Source: Diphasiastrum complanatum (Eukaryota > Streptophyta > Lycopodiopsida > Lycopodiales > Lycopodiaceae). From it: a stretch of DNA of 64,000 bases. The translations under genes were made by a program, and so were the position numbers. Shown piece by piece: positions 23,151 to 34,799 of this stretch; position 1 is the stretch's first letter; each line of letters starts with the position of its first letter. The stretch spans positions 49,342,546 through 49,406,545 of the forward strand of contig CM055107.1 in assembly GCA_029204225.1 (NCBI GenBank). The letters run 5' to 3'. Below the pieces are notes generated by a model. It worked only from the letters and a program-made list of their open reading frames with translations, was not told where the DNA came from and made no database searches.

Positions 23151-24750
23151 TAAACAAAGGTAAGCTTCAGTTTTTCTTGGTTTTGGAAGAAGATCAGATT
23201 GAGACAAATTCTGAGACCATCCGTTGAGGTATTAGCCTATCCATGTCGTGGAAAGAAAAAAATCATCCATATGGTTTCAGTCTCCTGAGAATGACGCCTC
23301 CATAAACGCGGCCAGTGGGCACGCCCTCCATCCACCTGAAGCCTGCATACAACACAAGATTGAAAAGTGTTGAAAGCGAGTCTGGCAAGCTCTTTTTCAG
23401 CCGCCATCTCCCTCTCTCTTGGGTCCCTCTCTCTCTCGGCCCTTCTCGCGACCAGCAGGTGCCCGAGATCTCTCTTTTGGAGGGAAAGGTGATAGTGCGG
23501 GGGGGGGGGGTGGTGGGTAAAGTCTTAGTTAACTTTTAGTTAACTATTTGTGTTTGCATGTTTGGTATTTAGAGGGAGGGCTGGTGTCAATATGTATGGT
23601 CTTTTCAAAGGCTTCTAATAGTCAGTATAGACTATAAATTTGTAAATGTAGTTAAGGTACTTCTGAAATCGTAATGGCTTAAAATTAGTGTGAATTAGAT
23701 TTCGATGCATATAGTGGTTTTTTAGCAAATTTGTTGCACTATCCATTTTGCAAATGCTCATTGGTATAAATGCTACAAGCACTCTTTGGTCTAATAAAAC
23801 TACGTTTTTTTGGACAATGCTCTGTTTAAAAATTTGTACCCGTAATGAGTTCAACCGAACGTAATTTTTTTTATAATTTTTCGGTTTTCAAATAAATGGA
23901 GTGAAATTCTTGTTAGGGGTGGCAAATATAAATTCGCCCGACATCACTCAACAGTGATGGCCCCCTAAAGTGGGAAACGCATGGTTACAATTTCGGACCA
24001 CGGTGTGTTTCAAATTTCAACTAGGCACCAAACAGAATAAACTAAATGCAAAATCTATTCAATCGATAATTAGCCATTAGGATTTACAGCTTGGGCTTAA
24101 AAACAAAAAAAAATTTGGTGAGTAAAGCCCGGAAGTTGTTACTGACTGGATAAATTGTTGGTCAAGCTAATTTAGCTTATGCAACATCCCAGAATAAAAA
24201 AAAGTAAATTTCATCAAGCTTTTCTACTTTGGGTACGGCCTCCTCGTGGTGGAGGATGCAACCCATAGAAGTATGATTGGGCTGAATTCCTGGTGGAATT
24301 CCGTAAGGCTTTTTCACAATTGACGAATTAGATTTGCTTTGATTAATTGCAATGGGTAACCGAGAATGTGAATTCTTGGATTTTTTGGCCAAGGTGTCAT
24401 TTTTTCAAAATCATGCACGGCCAGAAAGGACCCAAAAGCCTAAGATGGAAACTGAAATGGAACAAAAAAAGCTGTTTCTTGATGTACTTGAAGCCCTGGG
24501 CGTACCAACACTATTTGTTAAGGACAAGAAATAGCCGGTTCATTCTTTCCCATTTCTAAATCTGTCACTATGAGCCTTATGGTGACCGTAAAGATTGTAA
24601 AAAGGGACAAAAGAATGTTTGTTTGAGTGAAGTTGAAATTTTTTATGAATTCCCAAGAACTTCATATACTTGTATTATTTTTTTAGACAGTTTCATCAGG
24701 AAGTGGAGGGCCTTCGTGGCGGAAGAACCTGTGGTATGGGACGCAGGCTA
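23150..24750. other. Unassigned intergenic DNA with a 12-bp G run
   Basis: No domain or transposon signature seen. It includes a CT-rich, relatively GC-rich patch (23380-23480) and an uninterrupted run of 12 G at 23499-23510. A 60-codon plus frame at 24352-24534 has no recognised motif. Confidence 0.4.
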
Positions 24751-25800
24751 TTCCAAAATGAAGATCTAGACCTAACTGGATTAGTTGACCATAGTAAGGC
24801 CGTAAACCTTAGTGATGCCAAAAAGTATCGGTCATAAAACGGGTGTTTTGTCGGAAATTTGAGATATTGGTCATGACCCCTTTTTGGATATCTCAAATTT
24901 ACAAAACCGGAAACTCGACAAGCTATTTCTTTATAAAAGATATATTGGTGAATTTCTTAACACATTTATTAACCCATACTGATTACACGTTGACCATGGA
25001 CGATGTCACAGAAACGGTTAATGAAACCGTTTTCTAAACTTATTTTTTCTACTAAAATATTCAAGAAATCCTTTTCTGATTTACGGGTCAATTCTCAAGC
25101 TTGGTAATAAGGAAGATCTTTTGTTAAAGTCATTGTGTTGGGACAGCATTGGTATTTACTTACAATGACGCAACACTTCTTTTGGCTTTCAAGATTTTCT
25201 GGGATCTCTTCTTAGACTCTTCTCCTAGGCAAATCTTGATTGATCTTCACCCCTTAGAAACCCTTGTGGTTTCCTGTTAGAATCTGTAGAGATATGCTAT
25301 GTGGTGAATCTTTGTAGGATCATTAAAACCTTTGGTACAAACTTATAATCCTGTGGATCTACAAAGTATTCTGTGAACTAAGTTTATTTGCATGCATAAA
25401 CTAGTTGTTGGTACATAGGCATATTGATGAGAATTGTGTTTAAGACAATTTCTCGCTGGATTATAGTAGTTTCTCATTGAGAAATGCTTATTGACCTAGA
25501 CTTGATTTAGAATCAGGTTAAATGTGGTGTTTTGGTACCACACTGAGACATTTAAATATTTTCTAAATCCGATACAACTAATATAGTCAGAAGCATTACT
25601 TCTGAGCTACTTGTGGAAAATCAAGTCTGAACTTAAAGTTCTTCTAATCATTGGTAGTTACCTTCTTTTATTGAGTGTAGGAAAAGAATTCGATGAATTA
25701 TGATTGACAAATCATAGTTCAGATTCTAGTTATACTTGATCGGTCAAAAGAAGGATTACCTACAAGATCAGAAATCAGAAGATCAGAAGATCAATTAGAC
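24750..25800 (+). repeat. Dispersed repeat, short copy
   Basis: It matches 55545-57890 in inverted orientation (for example gttgaccatggacgatgtcacagaaacgg). The other copy carries two extra blocks of about 0.8 and 0.5 kb. No coding motif is seen. It abuts a copia RT fragment at its right edge and may be an old LTR or non-autonomous element. Confidence 0.7.
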
Positions 25801-27015
25801 CAGTTTGATTGTGATGTATGTTGATGATTTGAATTTGAAAGCATATAATCAAAGATTTGCTAAATGTAGTGAAAACATATCTATGTAATTAGTTTGATAT
25901 CACAGACTTGACCTTATTTACTACTGCTTGCAAGCTGAAATATGGCTAAAGGAGCAAGGTATTGGACTTACGAAGACTATGCGTGTCAGTAGATTGCTCA
26001 ATCTGTTCCATGTGGAGGCATGCAAGCAAATGAATACACCTATCAAGGTTCATGTTAAATTGCCTATGTTGGATTTTTACATCCCTTGTGGATATCACTT
26101 TGTACATCAATTAGTAGTACACATTAGCTTTTTTTTTGGTTGGTGTGTCAACTCACGATGTCTTCTTCTCTAGATTATTGAAAGACAACAAAGTAAAATT
26201 TGAGGTATGTCAAGAATACATCTCAACGGTTCATTGTATGTTAGTGAAAATAAGTAGCGCAAGTTGAACCACTATTATTGACTAGGGAAGCAACATGACT
26301 ATCAAAGGTATATGTTCCATGTAGGAAATGAGAATCTCATATTTTATGATAGTAAGCATAACATAGTGGTGTGGCCCCTTTTAGAAGTTGAGAACAAGGT
26401 CCTCATCAACACAACTCGGTGAAGCAATATGGTTGAGAAAAATCCTAGGAGAGAATAAGATTTAGCAAGAAAAAGACAGAGACAGAGACCACAATCTATA
26501 ATCAGGTTCCAACTAGGACTCGATCTGGTAGACGCCTATTTTTGAATCACCTTCTTTATGAGAAGACATTGACTGCCAACTTTTGTATTATAAAAGTCTA
26601 GTTTTTGAGGTTTTCATAGTTACCAAGGCCATGTTGTTGCAACACGTGTCATGTAAATACTAACCCATGTACAAGTTTTCCCAAAAATATGTACATGTCT
26701 TTTTAGGTTTGAATATAACACTTCCAATTCTTCATTTTGGTTACTCTCAAGCTCTAAATGATTTATATGGGCACCACTCTTAAGAGATTGTAGTTTATCA
26801 TAGGCCTATTTACATATTATGAAAATGAGTGCCATCATAATTTTTCAAGGATGCAATTTGGATTGCTGATGTATGGGATGATATTATGGTCACTTTTAGA
26901 AAGCAACACCAGTTCACTCCCAAGGAAAATAAATTTAGAAACTGCACATAAAAAACACTAGCACCAAATACTTTGATGAATCAGATGTGGTAGCTTCAAA
27001 GTAAATGTCTATATG
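25800..27015 (+). pseudogene. Copia RT fragment, left arm of large inverted repeat
   Basis: The plus strand shows YVDDL (25817-25831), then EIWLKEQGIGL and LLNLFHVEACKQMNTPI, the part of copia RT just after the active site. From about 25915 it is homologous, inverted, to 32683-33775. Frames are broken throughout. Confidence 0.7.
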
Positions 27016-27239
27016 TTAGAGATATAATAGCTTGTGAGGATGGCAAGCCTGAGTTGCCAAAATACCATCATAAATCCTTTGCTCTAAGTAGTATAAGGAA
27101 GGGTGTGTGGTTGATGAATCACACTAACTATGAGTAAATAATTATATTGAGAATAATTGAGAGATGATAGTTCTTGGATAGGTTAGTGGATGGCTTTACT
27201 ATTTATCAACATCAATATAGAGGCAACTAGTGTGAATCT

Positions 27240-27600
27240 CAAGGCAATTAGGATGTTCTTTCAGTAAATTTTGCAAATGTCACTACCTAATTGTAGATTT
27301 ACTCCAATACATTCCGATAATCACCTCTAAAGAATTTTTATCACAATTATGTCGGTTTATGTAGAAATCTACCGTTAAGTGGTCTCTAATGAAAGAGGAG
27401 TATAAATGTGCATATTCCAACAACATGCAATCATCACGCGAATTATTGGAGAGAGAAAGGAGTGAGAATTGATTGAAATGAATATTTTGAGGTATATATG
27501 GCATCAAAATATATTTGAACTTCACTACATTCATGTGGTTTGACTTTCACTCTCATCACATTTCTAAAATAACTAACTCATCCTTCATTGGTTCAATGCA
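27240..27600. other. Unassigned DNA
   Basis: No recognisable coding motif or repeat apart from AT-rich sequence. Confidence 0.3.
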
Positions 27601-27634
27601 GGTATTGCAGTCCCAACGCAAGAAAAATAAGACA

Positions 27635-27900
27635 TGTTCCTATATAGGAAAAAAAAGAAGTTTCTCTAGATTAAAATGAACTAATATAGGGAATTTGCAT
27701 ACTAGGAAAAGTGGTTCTTTTCCTAGAAAGCAAATCTAGGAAAAATGCATACATTTTATCTATATAGGAAAATCATATAGGAAAAATTCCGTAGATGATT
27801 ATCCCTATATAGGAAAAAAGTTTGTGCCACTTTTCCTAGTAATTCCCTAGTTCATTTCAATCCAGGGAAATTTATAGGAAAACTTTTAGGAAAAAATCCC
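27635..27900. mobile_element. MITE-like foldback element
   Basis: Left part (27650-27715: tctagattaaaatgaacta … actaggaaaagtgg) is repeated inverted at 27828-27885 (ccacttttcctagt … agttcatttcaatccaggga). The centre has several copies of TATATAGGAAAA. At about 260 bp, without coding capacity and AT-rich, it fits a foldback miniature inverted-repeat element. Its target duplication was not resolved. A (CT)n run (27910-27928) lies beside it. Confidence 0.55.
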
Positions 27901-28765
27901 TATATAAATTTCTCTCTCTCTCTCTCTCATTGTTTCCTACAAGGGGCTTCATGATGTTTGATTCATTTTTTTGTGTATAAACTATTGCCAATACGGAACT
28001 CTTGTGCACATAAAAATTGACGATTACGAACATCAACATTAACGATTGTAGGGCAGCCACATGTGCTTTCCAAAGCTGAAGGAAGTCATTTAGAAATGGA
28101 TCCCTTACGCACCATGCAGCCATGCTGTATTTGAGGAAGGATCATTAGTCCACAACCAAGCGAATGTGAAATGCGGAAAACATTATTAGTGCTGGACTGC
28201 TACAGCTAAAGCCAACAGAAATAAAATTTCAGTTATTCATTCGTAACAATCTAATTCAGTTCAGCTATCTATAGCAAAATTTATTAAAGATTTGCATCCA
28301 CCTTTTGGAGCTGCCAGAAAAAAACCGATCGTCATTAAGACTTCGAGAGTCCGAGCCGTGGTTAAAACTCTCTTGGCAGCTAGTAACAAGGCCGGCAGGC
28401 ATGACCATCCATTGCACCAAATACATAGAGCACGCTCCAGTTACTTCAAGCTATGTTGTAAAATTCCGTTAGACAGGTGATAATCTCAAAAAATCTGGAA
28501 GAGTAAGCCATTCTGGCGCTTGCGAGATACATTGATATGTAGATGCCTCTCATGAGAATGGAAAACAAAACCGGAGGCTGCCGTTTCTACCAAATAGATA
28601 GTATATGCATATAAGGTTTGACATGTCATTTAGTGTGAGTAGATACATAGTGTCGATCCAGTCAATGATACAGGAATCAGGATGCACGAAGGGACAATAT
28701 TCTTATTCAACACTCGCTTGAGATGTATGTTGTGAAACAGTCGAGGAGGCATCAGATCTAAGAAT

Positions 28766-28941
28766 AATATAGACATCGGTGGGTTTGCAGGAAGATGTTA
28801 AGGTCGACTGACAGGAGCAGGCTCCTCGGCTGGATTCGTATTAGCACTTGGTAAATATAGACATCGGTGGGTTTGCAGGAAGATGTTAAGGTCGACTGAC
28901 AGGAGCAGGCTCCTCGGCTGGATTCTTATTAGCACTTGGTA
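28766..28941. repeat. Tandem duplication, two 88-bp units
   Basis: Units 28766-28853 and 28854-28941 are almost identical (one clear substitution: gattcgtatt against gattcttatt). The duplication copies the C-terminal end of the small minus-strand frame ending at 28886. Confidence 0.9.
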
Positions 28942-29059
28942 ACTCATAATCCGAAAGCTCAGGTACAAGTTTTCTCTGACGGTCGCACAGGCTCTGGTCT
29001 TCTACATATCCGCACCAAATCTCATTCGCTTTACCGTCGTCATAAATAATTGAGTTCAT
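28886..29059 (-). CDS. Small frame or candidate terminal exon, unknown product
   Basis: 57 codons starting MNSIIYDDGKANEIWCGYVE and ending NKNPAEEPAPVSRP. The ATG follows a possible splice acceptor (gaaatag), so it may be the last exon of the spliced gene upstream on the same strand. Composition is protein-like and polar. I recognise no family. The 88-bp tandem duplication repeats its last codons downstream of its stop. Confidence 0.3.
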   Translation of the reverse strand: MNSIIYDDGKANEIWCGYVEDQSLCDRQRKLVPELSDYELPSANKNPAEEPAPVSRP

Positions 29060-29142
29060 GTTCTATTTCAACACCAAGTTTGTTCGTCTTAGTTAGCTTT
29101 TGAGAATACAAGAAAATAAGAAAAGCTCAAACGATCTAGACT

Positions 29143-29240
29143 AGATATGTGAAGATACAGTGGACAGAGTGCCGAAAGAAGCAGATACAGTGGACCAGAT
29201 ATGTGAAGATATAGTGGATAGAGTGCCGAAAGAAGCAAGA
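29143..29240. repeat. Short tandem repeat, 54-bp period
   Basis: Two copies of agatatgtgaagataYagtg followed by gaYagagtgccgaaagaagc start at 29143 and 29197, with an extra agatacagtgga between them. Confidence 0.8.
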
Positions 29241-29517
29241 GTGTTACCTCCACGTGAGATATAGCTAGCTGCAGTTTGATGTTGGTGGATTGCGTGCCAA
29301 GCGTCTGCGCCGCCGCAGAATTTCTCTTGGAAAAAAAACACACCTAGGCAATGCAAATTTCCAACTTAAACTATTGAAAAGCTCGCAAGCAAACCAGAAC
29401 CGAGGTGAGAATACCCAAAAGGTAGCTGCTAATTGTGCAGCAGTTGAAAGTTTCAACTGCATGCAAAGGTAAGTCCATGAATTTCCCAAATGATTTACTC
29501 CAATCTATCTAGAATTG

Positions 29518-29558
29518 TATATATATATATATGTATATATATATATGTATGTATATGT
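29518..29558. repeat. (TA)n microsatellite
   Basis: Alternating TA with single G interruptions over about 40 bp. Confidence 0.9.
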
Positions 29559-29576
29559 AAGAAAGTCGCACGTCAC

Positions 29577-31985
29577 CGCAGGGTGTATAACCATTCATAC
29601 GTTCTTTCTTCAGAGACTCCAAACCATGTGGCAAAGTATTCACTGTATATAATCCAAGACGTTGATGGGAGAGATGAAGTTTTTACACCTCTAAAAAGAA
29701 CTCACCAAAGTTCACATTGGCTGCATCAGAGGGATAGAACGGATCCCGAACAAGTACTCAGAACGATCTGGACAGAGGTTAGAGAAGGCAGGCATAGAAA
29801 CCCTCCGCTAAATTTCCCCAGTATGCAGCAGCCGACCAAAACAAAAATCTTTCTGTGACAAATTCTACAAACAAAGCAATGAACCTTATCCTCAATCTAT
29901 CAAGCACATCAGCCAGAAATCGTACAAACACGTAGTCCAAAAAATGTGTTGATTTTTTTGCTAGATGAAGCGGTTCGGACATAACCACAACATATTTACT
30001 CTACAAAAACATAGGCAAGTAAGAAGCATAAATGTTCGAAGAACTTTACAAGTTAAAGGTGAACTGATCAAATACCATAACAATTCGGATTGTTGAATTG
30101 CTCCAAAAAGGCACCGTAGGTGTCGCCAAACACAAATTAGAGGAGCCATGCAGTTGTGTATAACGTGAACATATGCCTTGCGCCGTTTTTGAATTTGACA
30201 ACCAAATCATTGATGAATTGGATGCATGGACCTGGTGAAGAACACCGCAGTAGCCCGCAACAGATGATAATTTACCCTCTCCTACAGTTTTCCTCACCAG
30301 AAGAAGAGAAAAGCATTTTATAAGCAAACAATCACTAACATGGACCTGCCTATCATAAATAAGCACCACCAGCCTAAGAAGAACTTGATCCACAAGGTGA
30401 AGTATTAAAGAAAGCAATGCACTTTCAATAGTCACATTAGTTTTATCATCAGTCACCAGCGAAATGTCTATCACCTTTCATCAAACTAGCCTACATAACG
30501 AGATCAAAAGCAATGTTTAGGGTCAAGCATGTCCAAGAAAAAATGTAGCTTTGAATTGCAATGGTTGAGAAGTGAAACATGCATATACAACATATTTCAT
30601 GCAATGCTTTTGTTTAAGAACTGCTTCAACAAAAAAAAAAGGCATATGACGGCCAGAGCTTTTATTACAAAAAATATGCACGATTAGATTGAACATCTCT
30701 ACATAAAAGCCCTTTGTTAAGATCAAATCTTTGTCGCACATTAACTTTGATCAATGTCAAATCCATCTTACAAAAACACGTCTTTCACGAAAAATAGTTC
30801 GTAGATACAAAGAACGGGACATCGTCAATTGTAACTGTCCAGGTATGTGTTTCTGCAACATGACTTTTTTTTTCTTTTAGAAGATAATTCACAATATTTT
30901 TTCTTATGTTAGCTGAGCTACGATCGCTCATATGACTATTACAAACTTGATTAATGAATAGTAGTTGCCATGATTCTTATAAAGCTCGTTTACTGTCTTG
31001 ACATTAAAAAACTTCATCAAAATGGTCTCTTGATCTTGCTCGCATATTTCTGGCTCACGCACCTACAAAAGAATCACATTAAAACTAATTGCCAAAATAT
31101 GGCATCAATCACGATTTTAGAAAAGAGCAACTTCCTGAACATTTGAATATCTCATACCATTGTCTGATTTTTAGAGCCATAATCAAGCTCATGGAGGGCC
31201 TGATATCCAAAGACAAAACAACATAAATTCAAATCAACTCGAAACACACATATGAAACGATCTATTTGATAGAAATACAAACTCTACAAGGCTTTAATCC
31301 AAAATTCTAAAAAAACTGCAAACATGACATATGTTAAATAACTTCAACGTTATACTAAATCACGTGTAATGATTTTGATAAATGATAAAATCATTATTTA
31401 AAGAAGTTGGCATGTAAATTATTTAAAGAAATTTTTTTAATGATGCTCTAAGAATAAAAAAAAAAACCTTGACTTTCTTGGAACCGTGCAGGTTTTTGGC
31501 AACATCAAAAATTTCTTTCTTCAGATTTTGAATCAGGCTGTGATTCACCTACAAAATACACAAACAAAATACAGAGTAAAATTTAAACCATGAAAAAATA
31601 TCTCAACCAAAGCTCACTTACTATTCAAACATTTACACAAGCTCTACGAATAAGTTTGATGCACAATATTCTGAAAACTATACATTTAAAATACAATATC
31701 AAAATTAGTCAAACAAAGTTTTTTTTGGTTACCTTAACTTTTACGTGATCTTTTGTTAATCTCACCAGATCTTTTTTCTCTCAACATTGCCATCATTTTT
31801 GAGCTCGTCTGAAAAGAAACATACTATAAAGGTATATACATAACACAAAAAACAGTTCTTAGATAAAAGATGATCATACATACCTTGCAAGCTCGCATAC
31901 TTCTTTCAATTAATCTTTTATTTTGCATAACAAGTACTTGAATATTGTGTTGTTGAAGATTAGTGATCTCCCCCCTCTCTATATC
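29577..31985 (-). pseudogene. Candidate spliced gene, unknown function, at least six exons
   Basis: Minus-strand segments each bounded by AG and GT and of whole-codon length: 31985-31884 (34 codons, LQQHNIQVLVMQNKRLIERS), 31808-31733 (76 bp, TSSKMMAMLREK then DLVRLTKDHVKVK), 31548-31468 (27 codons, VNHSLIQNLKKEIFDVAKNL), 31199-31158 (14 codons, ALHELDYGSKNQTM), 31062-30943 (40 codons, VREPEICEQDQETILMKFFN), 30852-30772 (27 codons, donor GTAAGA). One exon has one extra base in an A-run, a single frameshift. A further segment at 29690-29577 reads STSWIIYSEYFATWFGVSEE. Introns are 75-400 bp and AT-rich, as in plants. The early exons look helical. The product is not recognised. The serial phase agreement is the main evidence. 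Confidence 0.45.
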
Positions 31986-32150
31986 GTCTGTAGCTAGTAT
32001 AACTTTAAACATCACACAAGGGCAACTAGCTACTTCTGATGGTTGAAAACAAACAAGTGATCTCTCCTCTTTGTATCGTCTGTAGCTAGTATAGCTTAAA
32101 ACATCACTCAAGGGCAACTAGCTATTTCCAATGGTCGAAAACAAACAAGC
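31970..32150. repeat. Diverged tandem repeat of about 90 bp
   Basis: gtgatctc…tatcgtctgtagctagtata…gggcaactagcta…gaaaacaaac occurs twice in a row. It overlaps the 5' edge of the candidate spliced gene. Confidence 0.75.
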
Positions 32151-32682
32151 TAATTTCAACCTCCACTAGAAAATTCTCCCAAACTCTGGGATGTTTTCCA
32201 AATGCTCTTTGTGGAAGCAAAAATTTGATCAATTTATTACCAGCACTGAATTTGCATGAAAAAGGACATTTAGTACTCACTTGAAAGTGATTTGAAATAT
32301 TCTATTTTAGATCGATCGGCTCGGTGAACTTGTTGTTGACAACTTCGATTTTTATATCAAATTATCAATCACTTCAAATAATTATTTTTTAATTCGGAAT
32401 TGGCTATTCAATGTCCTCTCCCATTGAGATGCATTTTTTATATGTGATTTCAATTACAGCTTCATTTCCTATGGCTAAGCTAGTTATGATACCAATTGAT
32501 TTATTTTGTCTCAACAAATACTTAATTTGGTCACAATTTTAGATTTCACTCTTGAATGTCCTCATATGTGTGGGCAATTTGCATTCGAACCCATGCTCTC
32601 CCAAAGGGGATAGGGAGTCTATCCAATTCACAACTTGTTGAAGGACACAATTCTGGATTTTAGAGCAAGACGACTTACCAAT

Positions 32683-33775
32683 ATAGACATTTACTTTGAA
32701 GCTAATACATTTGATTGATCAAATTATTTGGTGCCAGTGTTTTTTATGTGCAGTTTAAAAAATTTATTTTCCTTAGGCTACTTTCTCAAAGTGACCATAA
32801 TATTATCCCAAACATCAGCAATCCAAATTGCATCCTTGAGAAAAAATGATGGCACTCATTTTCATAATAGGCCTATGATAAACTACAATCTCTAAAGAGT
32901 GGCACACATATAAATTATTCAGAACTTGAGAGTAACCAAAATGAAGAAGTGGAAGTGTTATATTCAAGCCTAAAAATATATACATATTTTTGGGACAATT
33001 TGTTGCAATAACATGGCCTTGGTAACTATGAAAACCTCCAAAACTAGACATTTCTAATACAAAAGTTTGTAGTCAATGTCTTCTCATAAAGAAGGCGATA
33101 CAAAAATTCAATGTGCTATGTTTATAGATGATACACCTAGGTGTCTAGAAATTGAGTCCTATTTTGAACCTGATTATAAATTGTGGTCTCTTTCTCTATC
33201 TTGTTCTTGCTAAATCTTATTCTCTCCTAAGATTTTTCCCAACGATATTGCTTCACCGAGTTGTGTTGATGGGCTACACAACCATGTTATGCTTACTATT
33301 AGAAAATATGAGATTCTCATTTCCTTCATGGAACGTATAACCAATAGTTAACCTTTGACGGTCATGTTGCTTCCTAGTCAACAAAATTGTTTTTACTTGG
33401 GCTACTTATTTTCACTAACATACAATGAACCGTTGAGATTTACTATTGACATACCTCAAAATTCACTTTGTTGTCTTTCACTAATCTTGAGAAGAAGACA
33501 TCATGAGTTGACTCACCAACTGAAAAAACTAATGTGTAGTCTTGTTATTGTTCTGTAGATCAAATTGCCTACTATTTGATGTACAAAGTGATATCCACAA
33601 GGGACGTACAATCAAACACAGGCAATTTATCACGAACCTCGATAGGTATATTCGTTTGCTTGCATGCCTCCATATGGAACATATTGAGCAATTTATTGAC
33701 ATGCATAGTCTATGTAAGTAATGGATGCTAGCGGTATCTCCTTGGATTAAATGTATCTTCATAAGAAAGTAAACA
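32683..33775 (-). pseudogene. Copia RT fragment, right arm of large inverted repeat
   Basis: Inverted counterpart of 25915-27015, with a moderate number of substitutions and small indels. The minus strand encodes the same ...SIWRHASK / FHMEACKQ segment of copia RT in broken frames. Confidence 0.7.
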
Positions 33776-34424
33776 ACAATAATACATGCATTAGTTAGAT
33801 CATGAGTCTTAAATCATCTAAAAAAAAAATCATGTGATTTGAATTTGCTTTGATCGTACCTCACACAATAACATATCGCGGTCCGACGGATTTTCAGAAA
33901 TTTTATAATCCGTTGCATTTTGACACGTTGAATTCCGACATCCAAGCAAAAGATTTGAAAATGGACCTTCGGTGATTAGCAAATTTAGGCAACAACGAAT
34001 TTTCAAAGTTGACGTTGGAATCCAACATGTCGGAATCCAACCTGCAGAGATGGACATGACATATCATACCTTTTAAAAAAAAAAAAGACTTCGCATCGGA
34101 CATGACTGTCATATTCCGACATCTGCGTCGACAATCTGATGCACGATCCACGGTCCTGTGACTGACATGTGCGGCCTACAAACATGAACGTCGAATTTTG
34201 ACCTCTTTTTTGGACGTTGGATTCCGACGTCTATTTTAATTTTGGATTCCTGCGATCCTTCTGCTTTGTTATCACTTTTGTTCTTGCAGCTTGGAGCAAT
34301 CTTGGAGCGATTTGAGGCGATTTGAGCATGGATGTTGATGCTCCTCATCCTATTGATGCTTTGAGGTTAGTGCTTGATGATTTATAAAGTTTTGAAGTTC
34401 ATGTTTTGTATTTTAAAAGAGAGA

Positions 34425-34790
34425 GATGTGTGTGTGTGTGTGTGCGTGTGATAGAGAGAGAGGGGAGATGTGTGTGTGTGTGTGAGAGAGAGAGCGAGAG
34501 AGAGAGAGAGAGAGAGAGAGTGTGTGTGTGAGAGAGAGAGACAGAGAGAGGTGTGTGTGTGTGAGAGAGAGAGAGGAGATGAGTGTGTGCGTGCGTGCGT
34601 GCATTAGTTTAAGAGAGAGAAAAAAAGAGAGTCTGTTTTTCATTTTGAATTAGTTTAAGATTTGTGAGAAAGAGAGAGAGTGTGTCTGTATGTTTTGCAT
34701 TTTGCATTAGTTTAAGATTTTTGAGAGAGAGAGAGAGAGTGTGTGTGTGTGTTAAGAGAGAGATAAAGAATAAGTGTGTTTCATTTAAGA
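34425..34790. repeat. Compound (GT)n/(GA)n microsatellite
   Basis: Alternating blocks of tgtgtg and gagaga over about 365 bp. The minus strand gives an apparent Leu/Ser/His-rich frame that is an artefact of the repeat. It ends where the gypsy gag remnant begins. Confidence 0.95.
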
Positions 34791-34799
34791 TTTAAGAAG

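Noticed and set aside
28292-28480. 62-codon plus frame, Arg/Lys-rich
   Set aside because: No motif, no conserved context and no splice support.
30046-30474. 142-codon minus frame as an independent gene
   Set aside because: No recognised motif and overlapping splice-like signals. It may be part of the spliced candidate, but evidence for its borders was too weak to include.
32575-32600. tRNA gene suggested by GGGTTCGAATGC
   Set aside because: No cloverleaf, acceptor stem or anticodon arm could be built. It is kept only as a weak SINE idea.
34413-34643. Minus frame rich in Leu, Ser, Thr and His
   Set aside because: It is the translation of the GT/GA microsatellite, not a gene.
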